From: Sphaerisporangium rubeum | Lineage (GTDB): Bacteria; Actinomycetota; Actinomycetes; Streptosporangiales; Streptosporangiaceae | Direction of reading: 5' to 3' | Assembly: GCF_014207705.1 (NCBI RefSeq) | Contig: NZ_JACHIU010000001.1 | Span: 2,968,501-3,032,500, forward strand | DNA length: 64,000 nt | Shown here: piece by piece, positions 1 through 9,185 of the stretch | How positions within the stretch are numbered: the stretch's first letter is position 1 | How the letters are laid out: every line of letters begins with the position of its first letter | Notes under the pieces: generated by a model | The model's database searches: none | What the model was told of the DNA's origin: nothing | The model's input: the letters and a program-made list of their open reading frames with translations, nothing else | Translations under genes and position numbers: made by a program

Positions 1-74
1 GCCGGACGTACCGGGTGGCCGGGCCGCAAAGTTTTTTCACGTTCCGGCGTGTCCCCGCGCGTCACGGTGCCGTC

Positions 75-899
75 TCAGCGCTCGACGACGCCGACCCCGC
101 CGACGGCCCACACCGTCTCAGGTGCCGGCAGCGATTCGCCGGGTTCCGGCCGCCAGTGCGGGATGTACACCACGCCGGGCTCGACCAGCCGCAGGCCGTC
201 GAAGAACCGCTCCACGTCGGCCTTGGTACGGAGCTGGCTACGGCGCACGCCTTCCGCCGCGCCGGACCCCTTGTAGATCTTGGCCAGCTCGGCGGTGGCC
301 TCCGGTTTCGGGTCGGACACCGAGTGCGCGACGGCGATGTGACTGCCGGGGACCACCGCGTCACGGTAACCCGCGACGGCCTCGGCCGCCTCGTCGTCGT
401 CGGTCACCATGAGCAGCGTGAAGTGCAGCAGTACCGCCACCGGCCGCGCCAGGTCGATGAGCCCCTTCACCCGCGGGTGGCCGAGGATGTACTCGTGGTC
501 GCGCAGGTCGGCTTCGATGACGACGGTGTCCGCGGTGTTCTCCAGCAGGGCCTCCGAGTGGAGCGCCACCACCGGGTCGTTGTCGACGTACACGACGCGC
601 GACCCCGGCGCCGCCGCCTGCGCGACCTCGTGGACGTTGCCGGTGGTGGGGAGGCCGCAGCCGAGGTCGAGGAACTGGCGCACCCCCACGCTCGTCAGAT
701 GGCGCACCACTCGTGCCAGATGGCGCCGGCCCTCGCGGCACATCAGTGGCAACTCGGGTGCGATGTCCAGCATGTGACGGGCCGCCTCACGATCGGCAGC
801 GAAATTGTCCTTACCACCCATGAAGTAGTCGAACATGCGCGCGTAGCTGGGGATGGTGGGGTCGAACCCCAGGCGTTCGGCGCGGGTGACATCCATCAC
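75..899 (-). CDS. SAM-dependent methyltransferase, DUF574 (SAV2177-like) family
   Basis: A 274-residue cytosolic protein with a Rossmann-type methyltransferase fold. The SAM-binding motif LDLGCGLPTTGNVH is near residue 97, an acidic residue ends the next strand (VVYVDNDP), and the family's N-terminal signature PSYARMFDYFMGGKDNF is present. Actinomycetes usually carry many paralogues of this family; their substrate is generally unknown, and nothing here reveals it. It sits upstream of, and on the same strand as, an anti-sigma-like ATPase, with an intergenic gap of about 110 bp. The family call is firm; the function beyond likely methyl transfer is open. The 74 bases before it show no feature. 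Confidence 0.9.
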   Translation of the reverse strand: MMDVTRAERLGFDPTIPSYARMFDYFMGGKDNFAADREAARHMLDIAPELPLMCREGRRHLARVVRHLTSVGVRQFLDLGCGLPTTGNVHEVAQAAAPGSRVVYVDNDPVVALHSEALLENTADTVVIEADLRDHEYILGHPRVKGLIDLARPVAVLLHFTLLMVTDDDEAAEAVAGYRDAVVPGSHIAVAHSVSDPKPEATAELAKIYKGSGAAEGVRRSQLRTKADVERFFDGLRLVEPGVVYIPHWRPEPGESLPAPETVWAVGGVGVVER

Positions 900-1009
900 T
901 TATCCCCCGTTCCGCCGGAAAACCGACGATGCGCCGGTGGGGGCGACGATATCTCGCCATCCGAGGTTCTCGCGACTGATGTCCACGCGACGCGGATCGG
1001 TCCGGCAAG

Positions 1010-1660
1010 TCAGCGGTACGACGTGAGACCAGTGTGCACGCTGAAACGGTCGGATGTCCGGTTAACAGGGGATCCAATCGGCCTCGCACCGTTCTGCGGC
1101 GTCTGCTCGGGTCGCTCGGCGGCCCGCGGAAGCCGGAAGCCGGCCCAGACCGCCTTGCCGGGGCAACGCAACGGGGCCCAGCCCCACTTGTGGCTGAGCC
1201 CCTCGACGACCCGCAGTCCGCGTCCGCCTTCCGCGGAGAAGTCCACCTCGCGCGGCGCGGGCCGGTTGTCGCTCGGATCGGTGACCACGCAGAGCAGGGA
1301 CTCGCGGGTGAGGGCCAGGACGATGCGTACCGGCTGGCCGGCCGGGGCGGCGTGCTCGGCGAGGCCGTGGCGCAGCGCGTTGATGACGAGTTCCCCCATG
1401 ACCAGCTCGACGTCGTCGAGCAGCAGGGCCAGCCCCCAGGCGTCCAGCGTGCTGATGGTGAATCTGCGCGCGGTACGGGCCGCGTACGGGTCGTGGCGCA
1501 GGTCGCAGACGGCGAGGAGCACTTCGGCGGGGGGATCGGCGCGGTCGTCGATCCAGGGGCCCGCCGGGGACAGGACACGGTCCAGCGCCGCCAGCCATAA
1601 CTCCCACTTGTCGTCGCTGACGCCAGTGGGTTTGTGGGGGTCTGTCCGATAACCGGTCAT
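1010..1660 (-). CDS. ATP-binding regulatory protein (HATPase_c_2, anti-sigma/RsbW-like)
   Basis: A 216-residue protein with a GHKL ATPase domain. The N box is ELVINALRHG, followed by the VTDPSDNRPAPR segment and the glycine-rich GGRGLRVVEGLS lid. Proteins like this bind ATP and often act as anti-sigma kinases or partners of anti-anti-sigma factors in actinomycetes. The N-terminal 60 residues are not part of the GHKL fold and are unassigned. A rare TTA leucine codon lies near residue 21 (about position 1597), which hints at bldA-tRNA-dependent expression if this organism uses that control. Its partner is not evident in the window. Confidence 0.85.
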   Translation of the reverse strand: MTGYRTDPHKPTGVSDDKWELWLAALDRVLSPAGPWIDDRADPPAEVLLAVCDLRHDPYAARTARRFTISTLDAWGLALLLDDVELVMGELVINALRHGLAEHAAPAGQPVRIVLALTRESLLCVVTDPSDNRPAPREVDFSAEGGRGLRVVEGLSHKWGWAPLRCPGKAVWAGFRLPRAAERPEQTPQNGARPIGSPVNRTSDRFSVHTGLTSYR

Positions 1661-1892
1661 AGGTAGGCCCTGTGAGGTTAGGTGATGCTATGGAGACGAT
1701 GAACCGCTTAATCCATAGTGCTCCCCTTCGCTGTGCACATGCAAGTACCGATGCACGTGCAAACGCACAGACACTATGATGAGGTTCGCACCGGAGAGCG
1801 CCAAGAGGGGGTTCTCGTGCGGTGGGGGGCCCGGCGAGGTTTCTGTCTGTTTCGTCGGGTTTCGTCGGATCTGACGGCGACGAAGAGGCAAG

Positions 1893-2141
1893 ATGAACGA
1901 AATATCCAACGGCATGCTCGCGTCCGCACTGGACTCCGCGGTGGACGGGGTGCGTTGGCGCAAGAGTGAGCGCAGCAACCCGAGCGGCAACTGCGTCGAG
2001 CTCGCCGGGCTCCCCGGCGGCGGCGTCGCGGTCCGCAACTCCCGCCATCCGGCCGGTCCGGTACTGGTTTACAGTCGCGGAGAAATGGCCGCTTTCATCC
2101 TTAGTGCGAAGAACGGCGACTTCGATGACCTGGCGCTTTGA
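1893..2141 (+). CDS. DUF397 domain protein
   Basis: An 82-residue protein of the DUF397 family, shown by the WRKSERSNPSGNCVELA signature followed by a GGGVAVRNSR strand and a C-terminal FILSAKNGDFDDL tail. DUF397 proteins are small, very widespread in actinomycetes, and are usually encoded beside a XRE-family regulator, as here (2290). They are thought to work with that regulator, but the biochemical role is not established. A good ribosome site (GAAGAGGCAAG) supports the ATG start. The 150 bp to the next gene are more A+T-rich than their surroundings and probably contain the regulator's promoter. Confidence 0.9.
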   Translation: MNEISNGMLASALDSAVDGVRWRKSERSNPSGNCVELAGLPGGGVAVRNSRHPAGPVLVYSRGEMAAFILSAKNGDFDDLAL

Positions 2142-2289
2142 CCAGTACCGAGGTTACGGAGGGTTCAAAATCGTAGCCTAAGGGTGATGTTGGGGTATAT
2201 CTCAATTGGGGAGTCGGGAGTATCGTGAACTTCTCTGTGACCGCGAGAAGTGAGACCAAGATCAGTTCGACTCCCCTGAAGGACTAACG

Positions 2290-3195
2290 ATGATCACTGC
2301 CCGGGCCGAAGGGGACGAGACCCCGCTCAACATGATGGCTCGGGAACGCGGCAGCTCCACGGTCCTGCGCATCCTGCTCGGCTCCCAGCTGCGCCGGCTG
2401 CGCGAGAAGCACGGGATCACCCTGGAGGCCGCGGGCCACTCCATCCGAGCATCCCACTCCAAGATCAGCCGCATGGAGCTGGGCCGGGTCGGCTTCCGCG
2501 TACGCGACATCCGCGACCTGCTGACCCTGTACGGCGTCGTCGACGAGACCGAACGCCAGGCCCTCCTCTCCCTTGTCGAACAAGCCAACCGGCCCGGCTG
2601 GTGGCACAACTACGACGACGTCCTCCCCAACTGGTTCGAGGCCTACATCGGCCTGGAGGAAGCCGCCACCCGCATCCGCGCCTACGAGGTCCAGTTCGTC
2701 CCCGGCCTCCTCCAGACCGCCGACTACACCCGAGCCGTGGTGAAACTCGGCCACCCCGAAGGCACCGAGGAAGAGATCCAGCGCCGCGTCGACCTCCGCA
2801 TGGCCCGCCAGAAGCTCCTCCACCGCGCGAACCCCCCACACCTGTGGGCCGTGGTGGACGAAGCGGCACTGCGCCGCCCCCTGGGTGGCCGCGACGTCAT
2901 GCGGGCCCAGCTGGAGCACCTCATCGAGATGATCGCTCTCCCCAACGTCACCCTCCAGGTGATGCCCTTCAGCGCCGGCGGCCACGCCGCCGCCGGAGGC
3001 CCCTTCAGCATCCTGCGCTTCAGCGAACGCGATCTCCCCGACATCGTGTACCTGGAGCAACTGACCAGCGCCATCTACCTGGACAAACGAGACGACCTCG
3101 ACCGCTACCAGGCCGTCATGGAACGCCTCTGCCTGGACGCCGTCCCCGTCTCGGAAACCCGCCAGACCCTCACCACTCTCCTCGACCAGATCTGA
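2290..3195 (+). CDS. XRE-family transcriptional regulator with DUF5753-type C-terminal domain
   Basis: A 301-residue regulator. An N-terminal helix-turn-helix (about residues 28-85, LRRLREKHGITLEAAGHS then SHSKISRMELGR) is followed by the large ligand- or partner-binding domain usual in actinomycete XRE proteins (FVPGLLQTADYTRAV, VVDEAALRRPLGGRDVM). The ATG at 2290 follows a GAAGGA ribosome site. It pairs with the DUF397 gene just upstream. A second XRE/DUF397 pair lies on the opposite strand downstream, separated by a strong hairpin. The target genes cannot be inferred. Confidence 0.92.
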   Translation: MITARAEGDETPLNMMARERGSSTVLRILLGSQLRRLREKHGITLEAAGHSIRASHSKISRMELGRVGFRVRDIRDLLTLYGVVDETERQALLSLVEQANRPGWWHNYDDVLPNWFEAYIGLEEAATRIRAYEVQFVPGLLQTADYTRAVVKLGHPEGTEEEIQRRVDLRMARQKLLHRANPPHLWAVVDEAALRRPLGGRDVMRAQLEHLIEMIALPNVTLQVMPFSAGGHAAAGGPFSILRFSERDLPDIVYLEQLTSAIYLDKRDDLDRYQAVMERLCLDAVPVSETRQTLTTLLDQI

Positions 3196-3221
3196 CGCCT
3201 CGCCGCCTCCGGTCAAGGTCT

Positions 3222-3251
3222 GGCTCCCGGGATCCGGTGATCCCGGGAGCC
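3222..3251. terminator. Bidirectional terminator-like hairpin
   Basis: A perfect 13-bp inverted repeat (GGCTCCCGGGATC, loop CGGT, then its complement) lies between the convergent ends of the XRE gene at 2290 and the minus-strand DUF397 gene at 3278. There is no U-tract, as is common for high-GC actinomycete terminators, and it could serve both genes. Confidence 0.75.
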
Positions 3252-3277
3252 TGAGGACCACCTCCGGCCCCGCGCCG

Positions 3278-3490
3278 TCAGAAGTCGAACTCACCCTTCT
3301 TGGCACCGTCGATGAAGGCGTCCCAGACGGCGGCCCGCACCACGAACGGGGGCTGGTGCGGGGCCTCGGTGTCGCGGATCCCCACACGTCCTCCCGACAG
3401 CGGCGCCACCTCCAGGCAGTTGCCTTGGTTGGATGCGCTCTTGGTCGCCTTGCGCCAGGTGGCGGTTTTCAGTTCGTCGCTCAGGTCCAT
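3278..3490 (-). CDS. DUF397 domain protein
   Basis: A 70-residue DUF397 protein with signature WRKATKSASNQGNCLEVA and a C-terminal VWDAFIDGAKKGEFDF tail typical of the family. Its start codon lies inside the end of the upstream XRE gene (10-bp overlap), so the two are translationally coupled as a regulator/DUF397 pair. Confidence 0.92.
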   Translation of the reverse strand: MDLSDELKTATWRKATKSASNQGNCLEVAPLSGGRVGIRDTEAPHQPPFVVRAAVWDAFIDGAKKGEFDF

Positions 3491-4302
3491 GATTTTTGCG
3501 CCTCTCTGATCAACGAGATCGAGACATGTTGCGGGTGTGCCTCGGCCCGGATCTGGTCGTACCTTGCGCGGATGGCTTCGACGTCGTCCGGTTGGTTCGT
3601 TACGTGTCCGTGAGTGGCGGATTCGATGTACACGGTATCCGTACGTCCTCGGAGTTGCGCGAGGATAAATGCTCCGGACACCCCGGTGGTGGCACCCAAC
3701 GCCAGGGGGACCACTTGAATGGTGATCCTGTGTGAATCGACGATGTCCATGAGGTGTTGCAGTTGACGGCTCATGATGTCGGTGCCCCCGATGGGACGGC
3801 GCAGTACACCCTCGTCGAGTACCACCCGTAGCATCGGCGGATTGGCGCGGCTCAAGACCGTCTGGCGTTTCATGCGTGCCTGGACGGCGGTATGGACCTG
3901 CTCGTCCGTGATCCCGGGCTCACCGCGGATGACCGCGCGGGCATATGCCTCTGTCTGAAGCAGACCGGGGACGACCAGTGGCTCCCAACTGTGCAGCGTG
4001 TGAGCCTCCTTCTCCACGTCGAGCCAGTCGCGGAACCATCGCGGACTGGCCCCCTGCGTGAGATCGGCCCAAAGACGGACGAGGTCACCGCCGGCGCCGA
4101 CCGCGTCGTCGTACCGCTGCATGAAGTTGTGACTGGGGTTGCGCTCACCCCGTTCGATGAAGCCGATCAGGCTCTGGCTGAACTGGATGACACCGGCCAG
4201 CCGGTCCTGGGTGATATTCGCACGATTCCGGTGCTTACGCATTTCGGCGCCGAGCAGGATCAGTGGTTTCGTGGGTGGGACCGGTTCGGGGGGTACGGAC
4301 AT
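3481..4302 (-). CDS. XRE-family transcriptional regulator
   Basis: A 273-residue regulator of the same family as the one at 2290. The helix-turn-helix covers about residues 15-75 (RANITQDRLAGVIQFSQSL then IERGERNPS), followed by the large C-terminal domain (VVPGLLQTEAYARAVIRGE, LDEGVLRRPIGGTDIM). The start at 4302 is chosen because it follows a GGAG ribosome site; an upstream in-frame ATG at 4350 would add 16 residues that look non-native. The gene is co-transcribed with and overlaps the DUF397 gene at 3278. An HATPase gene is divergently placed at 4500, a common local trio in actinomycetes. Confidence 0.92.
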   Translation of the reverse strand: MSVPPEPVPPTKPLILLGAEMRKHRNRANITQDRLAGVIQFSQSLIGFIERGERNPSHNFMQRYDDAVGAGGDLVRLWADLTQGASPRWFRDWLDVEKEAHTLHSWEPLVVPGLLQTEAYARAVIRGEPGITDEQVHTAVQARMKRQTVLSRANPPMLRVVLDEGVLRRPIGGTDIMSRQLQHLMDIVDSHRITIQVVPLALGATTGVSGAFILAQLRGRTDTVYIESATHGHVTNQPDDVEAIRARYDQIRAEAHPQHVSISLIREAQKSWT

Positions 4303-4499
4303 CGCCACTCCGTCCGACAAGGAAAAGCTACTCCTCAGCACACTCAGCACACCGGCAGTACAAATTGTCCGCCGGTGTGCGCGGGGTTCCGATCCACAAC
4401 GTAGCTGGTCCAGGGCACTCTGTGCGGTGATTCGAAAAGTTCACGAGTCACCGGGAAAAGGCATCACGCCGTATTCCCCGATTGCCCCAGAGGAGCGGC

Positions 4500-4898
4500 A
4501 TGTCTGAAATGACGGACGGAGTACATTCCGTCTACTGGGACCTCCCCCAAGACCCCGCGATCGCCGGAAAAGCCCGCGCGATGGCAGGCGAGGCGGTCGA
4601 TACCTGGGGCATCTCCTGGGCCCACGACGACGTCGTCACCGTGGTCGGCGAACTGCTCGCCAACGCGCTCACCCACGGCGAGCCTCCGGTACGCCTGTCC
4701 CTCTGGACCGACCGCCGGCACCTCTGGGTCCAGGTGACCGATCACGGCGCACGACGGCCACGCCGCCTGCGCCTGGACGTGGAAGCGGTACACGGCCGCG
4801 GCATGGCGATCGTCGCCGCACTGGCGGACGACACAGGAGTGGCACCACTCACCGATTCCCCCGGCAAGGCGGTCTGGGCCTGCTGGCGCCTCAGGTGA
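4500..4898 (+). CDS. ATP-binding anti-sigma-like protein (HATPase_c_2)
   Basis: A 132-residue single-domain GHKL ATPase with N box GELLANALTHGE, a VTDHGARRPR segment and the glycine lid GRGMAIVAALADD. This is the short RsbW/SpoIIAB-like form that recurs in actinomycetes beside XRE regulators. The start follows AGAGGAGCGGC. It is divergent from the XRE/DUF397 pair and probably belongs to the same regulatory unit. No partner sigma or anti-anti-sigma factor is in the window. Confidence 0.9.
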   Translation: MSEMTDGVHSVYWDLPQDPAIAGKARAMAGEAVDTWGISWAHDDVVTVVGELLANALTHGEPPVRLSLWTDRRHLWVQVTDHGARRPRRLRLDVEAVHGRGMAIVAALADDTGVAPLTDSPGKAVWACWRLR

Positions 4899-5047
4899 GC
4901 CCCCTGCCGTCCGGCCGCGTGCCGGCGAGGTCAGGGATCAGGTCCCGCGGGTCGGCGCGTGCCGGCACCACCGGTGGGGACGGAATTGTCGCGGGAGACC
5001 GCTAGTGTCCTTGGCGAGGTGCCGCACCTGATCTCGGGGGGCCAACG

Positions 5048-7213
5048 GTGACCGTGCTGGCGGGGCCGCATGCGACGGCGGTCGAGGCGTCGGTGGAGCG
5101 GCTGGTGTTCGTGCGGGAGGACGAATACACCGTCGCGCGGGTGAGTGCCGACGGGGTGGGGGAGTTCGTGGCGTCGGGGCGAGCACTGGCGGGGGTGCAG
5201 CCGGGGGAGACGGTGCGGCTGACGGGGGAGTGGGATCGGCATCCCCGGCACGGTGGACGTCTGGTGGTGGAGCTGTGCGAGCGGGTGGTGCCGTCCACGG
5301 TGCGGGCCATCCGGCTGTACCTGGGGTCGGGGCTGATCCGGGGGATCGGGCCGCGGCTGGCGCACGCGATCGTCAGCCACTTCGGGGAGCAGACGCTCAC
5401 GGTGATCGACACGGCACCCGAGCGACTCACCGAGGTGATCAACATCGGGGTCACCCGGCAGGCGCAGATCGTGCAGGCGTGGGCCGAGCAGAAGGCGATC
5501 GCCGCGCTGATGATCGTCCTGCAGGGCTTCGGGGTCAGCCCGCTGCTCGCGGCCAAGATCTACCAGGTGTTCGGCGACGACTCGGGCGAGGTCCTCGCCA
5601 CCGACCCCTACCGGCTGATCGGCCGGGTCAGGGGCATCGCGTTCCACACGGCCGACCGCATCGCGCTGCGTTCGGGGGTGCCGGAGTCCAGCCCCCGGCG
5701 GGTCCAGGCGGCGGTCGTCGACCGGCTCGACTCGGCGGCGGCGCGCGACGGCCACTGCTTCCTGCCGCTGCCCGCGCTGGTCGCCGCGGTGGCCGAGCTC
5801 GTCGGCCAGGACGACGACCTGGTCCACCGGGCCGTGGACGCGCTGGCCGCCGAGCGTCGCGTCGTCGTGGAGGCGTCGCCGTCCGACCCGGGCCAGGCGG
5901 TGGTGTACGCCAAGGAGCAGCACGCGCGCGAGGTCGCGCTCGCGGGGCACCTGGCCCGGCTCCTCACGGCCCGCTCCACTCTCCCGATGCGCGCCTACGC
6001 CGAGGACGAGAGCCTGGACGAGGACCAGCGTGCCGCGGTGAACCTGGCGCTGACCAGCACCGTGTCCGTCATCACCGGCGGCCCCGGCTGCGGCAAGAGC
6101 CACACGCTGAAGGTGATCGCGGCGACCGTGCGGGCCATGGGTGGCACCGTCACCCTGGCCGCGCCGACAGGCAAGGCGGCCCGCCGGCTGTCGGAGCTCA
6201 CCGGCCTGCCCGCGACGACCGTGCACCGGCTGCTCGCGCGGCGGCCGGAGCCCGAGGAGGGCCTGCTGTTCCACCGGTCCCCGGCCGAGGCCGACCTGGT
6301 CGTGGTGGACGAGGCCTCCATGCTGGACCTCCACCTGGCCACCCGGCTGGCGTCCGCGATCCCGTCCGGCGGCCACCTGCTGCTGGTCGGGGACGGCGAC
6401 CAGTTGCCGAGCATCGGGCCCGGCAGCGTCCTGGCCGACCTGCTGCGTGTGCCGGGCATCCCGCGGGTGCGGCTGACCCGGGTGTTCCGTCAGGCGCAGG
6501 ACAGCGGCATCGTCCGGGCCGCGCACCGCGTCCGGGCCGGTGAGCTGCCCGGCCTGCCCGGCGGGGGCGGCTTCTGGTTCGAGGAGCTGGCGGACCCCGA
6601 GCAGGTGGCCGACCGGGTGGTCCACCTGGCGACGGTGGCGATCCCCCGCAAGCAGAGCGTCACCGCCGACCGGGTCCAGGTGCTGTGCCCGATGCGCGGC
6701 GGCGTCACCGGCACCGCCGAGCTCGGCCGCAGGTTGCAGGAACGCCTGAACCCCGCGCGCGAGGGTGCGCCGGAGCACTGGTCGGGCCCGTCGGTCTTCC
6801 GGGCCGGGGACCGCGTGATGCCGATCCGCAACAACTACGACAAAGGCGTGTTCAACGGCGAGACCGCCACGGTCACCGCCGTGGACCCGCAGGAAAGGCT
6901 GATCGAGATCCGCACCGACGAGGGGGAGACCGTGCGCTACTCCTTCGGCGAGCTGGACGAGCTCAGTCACGCCTACGCGATCAGCGTGCACCGTTCCCAG
7001 GGCAGCGAGTACCCGTTCGTGGTCGCGCCGATCGTCGCCGAGGCGGGAGGGGTGATGCTCCGCCGGCAGTTGCTGTACACGCTGGTCACCCGGGCGAAAT
7101 CGTGGGTGGTGCTTGTCGGCGACCGCGAGGCCCTCGAACTGGCCGTGCACCGTACGGGCCGCCGCAGGCACACAGGCCTGGCCCCGAGACTCGCCCTCGC
7201 TCTGGACGGCTGA
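5048..7213 (+). CDS. RecD2/TraA-like superfamily 1 DNA helicase
   Basis: A 721-residue ATP-dependent 5'-3' DNA helicase of the RecD2 type. An N-terminal OB-like region (residues 1-80) is followed by helix-hairpin-helix-like segments (LIRGIGPRLAHAIVSHFG). The helicase core has Walker A GGPGCGKSH near residue 342, motif II VVVDEASMLD, motif III LLLVGDGDQLPSIGPG, and the C-terminal VHRSQGSEYPFVV and LLYTLVTRAK motifs. It likely acts on recombination or repair intermediates. No RecB or RecC is nearby, as expected for RecD2. GTG start with a GGGGGG run just upstream. Confidence 0.9.
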   Translation: MTVLAGPHATAVEASVERLVFVREDEYTVARVSADGVGEFVASGRALAGVQPGETVRLTGEWDRHPRHGGRLVVELCERVVPSTVRAIRLYLGSGLIRGIGPRLAHAIVSHFGEQTLTVIDTAPERLTEVINIGVTRQAQIVQAWAEQKAIAALMIVLQGFGVSPLLAAKIYQVFGDDSGEVLATDPYRLIGRVRGIAFHTADRIALRSGVPESSPRRVQAAVVDRLDSAAARDGHCFLPLPALVAAVAELVGQDDDLVHRAVDALAAERRVVVEASPSDPGQAVVYAKEQHAREVALAGHLARLLTARSTLPMRAYAEDESLDEDQRAAVNLALTSTVSVITGGPGCGKSHTLKVIAATVRAMGGTVTLAAPTGKAARRLSELTGLPATTVHRLLARRPEPEEGLLFHRSPAEADLVVVDEASMLDLHLATRLASAIPSGGHLLLVGDGDQLPSIGPGSVLADLLRVPGIPRVRLTRVFRQAQDSGIVRAAHRVRAGELPGLPGGGGFWFEELADPEQVADRVVHLATVAIPRKQSVTADRVQVLCPMRGGVTGTAELGRRLQERLNPAREGAPEHWSGPSVFRAGDRVMPIRNNYDKGVFNGETATVTAVDPQERLIEIRTDEGETVRYSFGELDELSHAYAISVHRSQGSEYPFVVAPIVAEAGGVMLRRQLLYTLVTRAKSWVVLVGDREALELAVHRTGRRRHTGLAPRLALALDG

Positions 7214-7250
7214 CGCACCCCGCCGCGTGCCACCCCAGTACCATCGTGCA

Positions 7251-7787
7251 ATGACCGATATGACCGAAACCACGCCAGGCTGGCTCAGTCCCGAGGACCT
7301 GGAGTCGGCCAGGGCGCGGATGCCGATCCTCTACGTCGACGCGGTGCCTGTGCGGGTGGACGACAAGGGAGTCGTGACCCGGGTCGGCCTGCTGCTGCGC
7401 ATCGGATCGGACGGCCTGGTCAGCCGCGCTCTCGTCTCCGGCCGCGTCCTGCACCATGAGCGTGTCCGTGACGCGTTGATGCGCCACCTGGAGAAGGACC
7501 TCGGCCCGGTGGCGCTGCCGCACGTCCCCGCGTCGCCGCAGCCGTTCACCATCGCCGAGTACTTCCCGACGCCGGGGGTCACGCCGTACCACGACCCCCG
7601 GCAGCACGCCGTCTCGCTGGCGTACGTCGTCCCGGTGGCCGGCGACTGCCGTCCCCGGCAGGACGCGCTCGACCTGGTGTGGTTCACCCCGGAGGAGGCC
7701 GTGTCCCCCGGGGTGCAGCAGGAGATGACCGGCGGGCAGGGCACGCTCCTGAAGCAGGCGCTGGCTTTCGCCGGCCGCCTCGTCTGA
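7251..7787 (+). CDS. DUF4916 (NUDIX-like) protein
   Basis: A 178-residue protein. The opening GWLSPEDLESARARMPILYV, the central block ALVSGRVLHHERVRDALMRH and the block SPQPFTIAEYFPTPGVTPYH match an actinobacterial family annotated as DUF4916, which is related to NUDIX hydrolases. A classical NUDIX box (GX5EX7REUXEEXGU) is not intact, so catalysis is uncertain. It starts 38 bp after the helicase gene and may be co-transcribed with it, ending at a hairpin. Confidence 0.8.
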   Translation: MTDMTETTPGWLSPEDLESARARMPILYVDAVPVRVDDKGVVTRVGLLLRIGSDGLVSRALVSGRVLHHERVRDALMRHLEKDLGPVALPHVPASPQPFTIAEYFPTPGVTPYHDPRQHAVSLAYVVPVAGDCRPRQDALDLVWFTPEEAVSPGVQQEMTGGQGTLLKQALAFAGRLV

Positions 7788-7801
7788 CGGCCCCCCGTCA
7801 G
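7784..7801. terminator. Hairpin between convergent genes
   Basis: CTGACGG, four C residues, then CCGTCAG form a 7-bp stem that contains the stop codon of the upstream gene and overlaps the stop of the convergent DUF72 gene. A short bidirectional terminator is likely. Confidence 0.5.
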
Positions 7802-8565
7802 CCGGGGACGAGGGCCGGGGTGGGAGTGACCCGGTGACCGCTCGACTCGGCGAGGTGCGCGAACCGGACGGCGTTGTGGAGCGCGGCGGCGTTGGGGTCG
7901 TTGTTGAAGTAGACGTAGATGTCGCCCCCCGGCCAGGTGCTCGTCAGGCGGTGCAGCCACGACCGCAGTGAACGTTCGCCGTAGGACGGCCACGGGGTGG
8001 CGCGGCCCTGGTGGAAACGCATGTAGCCCCAGCCGGCGGTGCGCCACAGCGGGGTGGCGGGACGGCCGAGGACATCGGCCCAGCACAAAGTGGCGCCGTG
8101 GGTGGTGAGCACGTCGCGCACCTGCGGCGTCCACCAGGAGGCGTGGCGGGGTTCCACGGCCACGCGCACCTGGGACGGGAAGCGGCGCAGGCACTCGTCC
8201 AGGCGTGCGGGATCGGCCTGCAGGGTCGGGGGGAGTTGCAGGAGGACCGGCCCCAGTTTGGGACCGAGACCCTCGGCGGCGGCGAGCAGGCGGTGGACCG
8301 GTTCCTCAGGGTCCTTCAGGCGTTTGATGTGGGTGAGGAACCGGCTGGCCTTGACCGCCATGACGAAGCCGTCCGGGGTGCGGTCGCGCCACGACGCGAA
8401 GGTCTCGCGGGACGGCAGGCGGTAGAAGGCGTTGTTGTTCTCCACCGTCGCGAAGGAGCCGGCGTAGCGTTCCAGCCAGAGGCGCTGGGGGACGCTGCGG
8501 TACAGGACGTCCCGCCAGTGCGCGTACTGCCAGCCGGAGGTGCCGACGAGGATCACCAGGACCAT
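7798..8565 (-). CDS. DUF72 family protein (TIM-barrel, YecE-like)
   Basis: A 255-residue DUF72 protein. The diagnostic N-terminal GTSGWQYAHWRD, the VENNNAFYRLPS strand, the LQLPPTLQAD block, the RVAVEPRHASWW block and the C-terminal YVYFNNDPNAAALHNA block are all present. The family is widespread; its function is poorly defined, although structures show a TIM-barrel. The start is not certain: the ATG at 8565 sits directly after a GAGAGGGG run, and an in-frame GTG a few codons later is possible. Confidence 0.9.
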   Translation of the reverse strand: MVLVILVGTSGWQYAHWRDVLYRSVPQRLWLERYAGSFATVENNNAFYRLPSRETFASWRDRTPDGFVMAVKASRFLTHIKRLKDPEEPVHRLLAAAEGLGPKLGPVLLQLPPTLQADPARLDECLRRFPSQVRVAVEPRHASWWTPQVRDVLTTHGATLCWADVLGRPATPLWRTAGWGYMRFHQGRATPWPSYGERSLRSWLHRLTSTWPGGDIYVYFNNDPNAAALHNAVRFAHLAESSGHRVTPTPALVPG

Positions 8566-8601
8566 CCCCTCTCGGGGACTGCATGCCCGAGGCGGCCCGC
8601 G

Positions 8602-8907
8602 TCACACCCGGCCGAGGAGCTCCTCGAATCCCTCGCACGATATCGCCGGCGAATTCCAGGTGCGGGCCACCAGGCATCCCAACGGTTTCGGGACGCCGGA
8701 ATGGACGATGAGCAATGGCCGGCCCCCACGGCACCGTCGCAGGACATCCCGGACCGAATATCCCGGACAGTGACGCTGATCGCTACTGAACGCGATGTGC
8801 CACCGAGCGCTGTTTCTCAGCCGGATGCGGCCGGACTGGATTCCAGCCCGGCGATGTGCTCGGTCGTCGACCATCCCCCCCGGACGCAAGAATGTTCTTG
8901 CTCGCAT
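8602..8907 (-). CDS. Possible small protein, unrecognised
   Basis: An open frame of up to 101 codons in an otherwise gene-free 620-bp stretch (8566-9185). Its last 55 codons read plausibly as protein (GRPLLIVHSGVPKPLGCLVA, ARTWNSPAISCEGFEELLGR) with third positions mostly G or C. The first half is less convincing and no ribosome site fixes the start, so a shorter gene or a decayed remnant is equally likely. I do not recognise a family. Nothing else is evident in this gap apart from the esterase upstream region. Confidence 0.3.
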   Translation of the reverse strand: MRARTFLRPGGMVDDRAHRRAGIQSGRIRLRNSARWHIAFSSDQRHCPGYSVRDVLRRCRGGRPLLIVHSGVPKPLGCLVARTWNSPAISCEGFEELLGRV

Positions 8908-9185
8908 ATGAGCCTGACCAGCACGCGCCGCGTCGTGGCGAACCGTGAGGGTGAAATTCGTGCCCCTTCGGGGAAACAGCCCGTGAACCGCCTGTCAGGA
9001 GCCGTGACACGGGCCCACGTCCCGACAAGGCTGACCCACCCGCGCCTGCCACCGGACCCCATCAATGACGAAACGGGTCCCTGGAAGCAGTGCATAGCCC
9101 GGGCCATTTAGTTGAGGCGAGGAATTTCCCCACTGATCGAGCCTTGGAGACAGGTTTTCGTGATATCGCTATAGGCTCCATCATC

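Noticed and set aside
15-1652. 545-codon plus-strand frame at the window start
   Set aside because: It lies opposite two clearly recognised genes (methyltransferase and HATPase) and has no protein-like conserved motif.
4931-7273. 780-codon open frame antisense to the helicase
   Set aside because: It lacks any recognisable domain and mirrors the strong third-position GC bias of the helicase gene.
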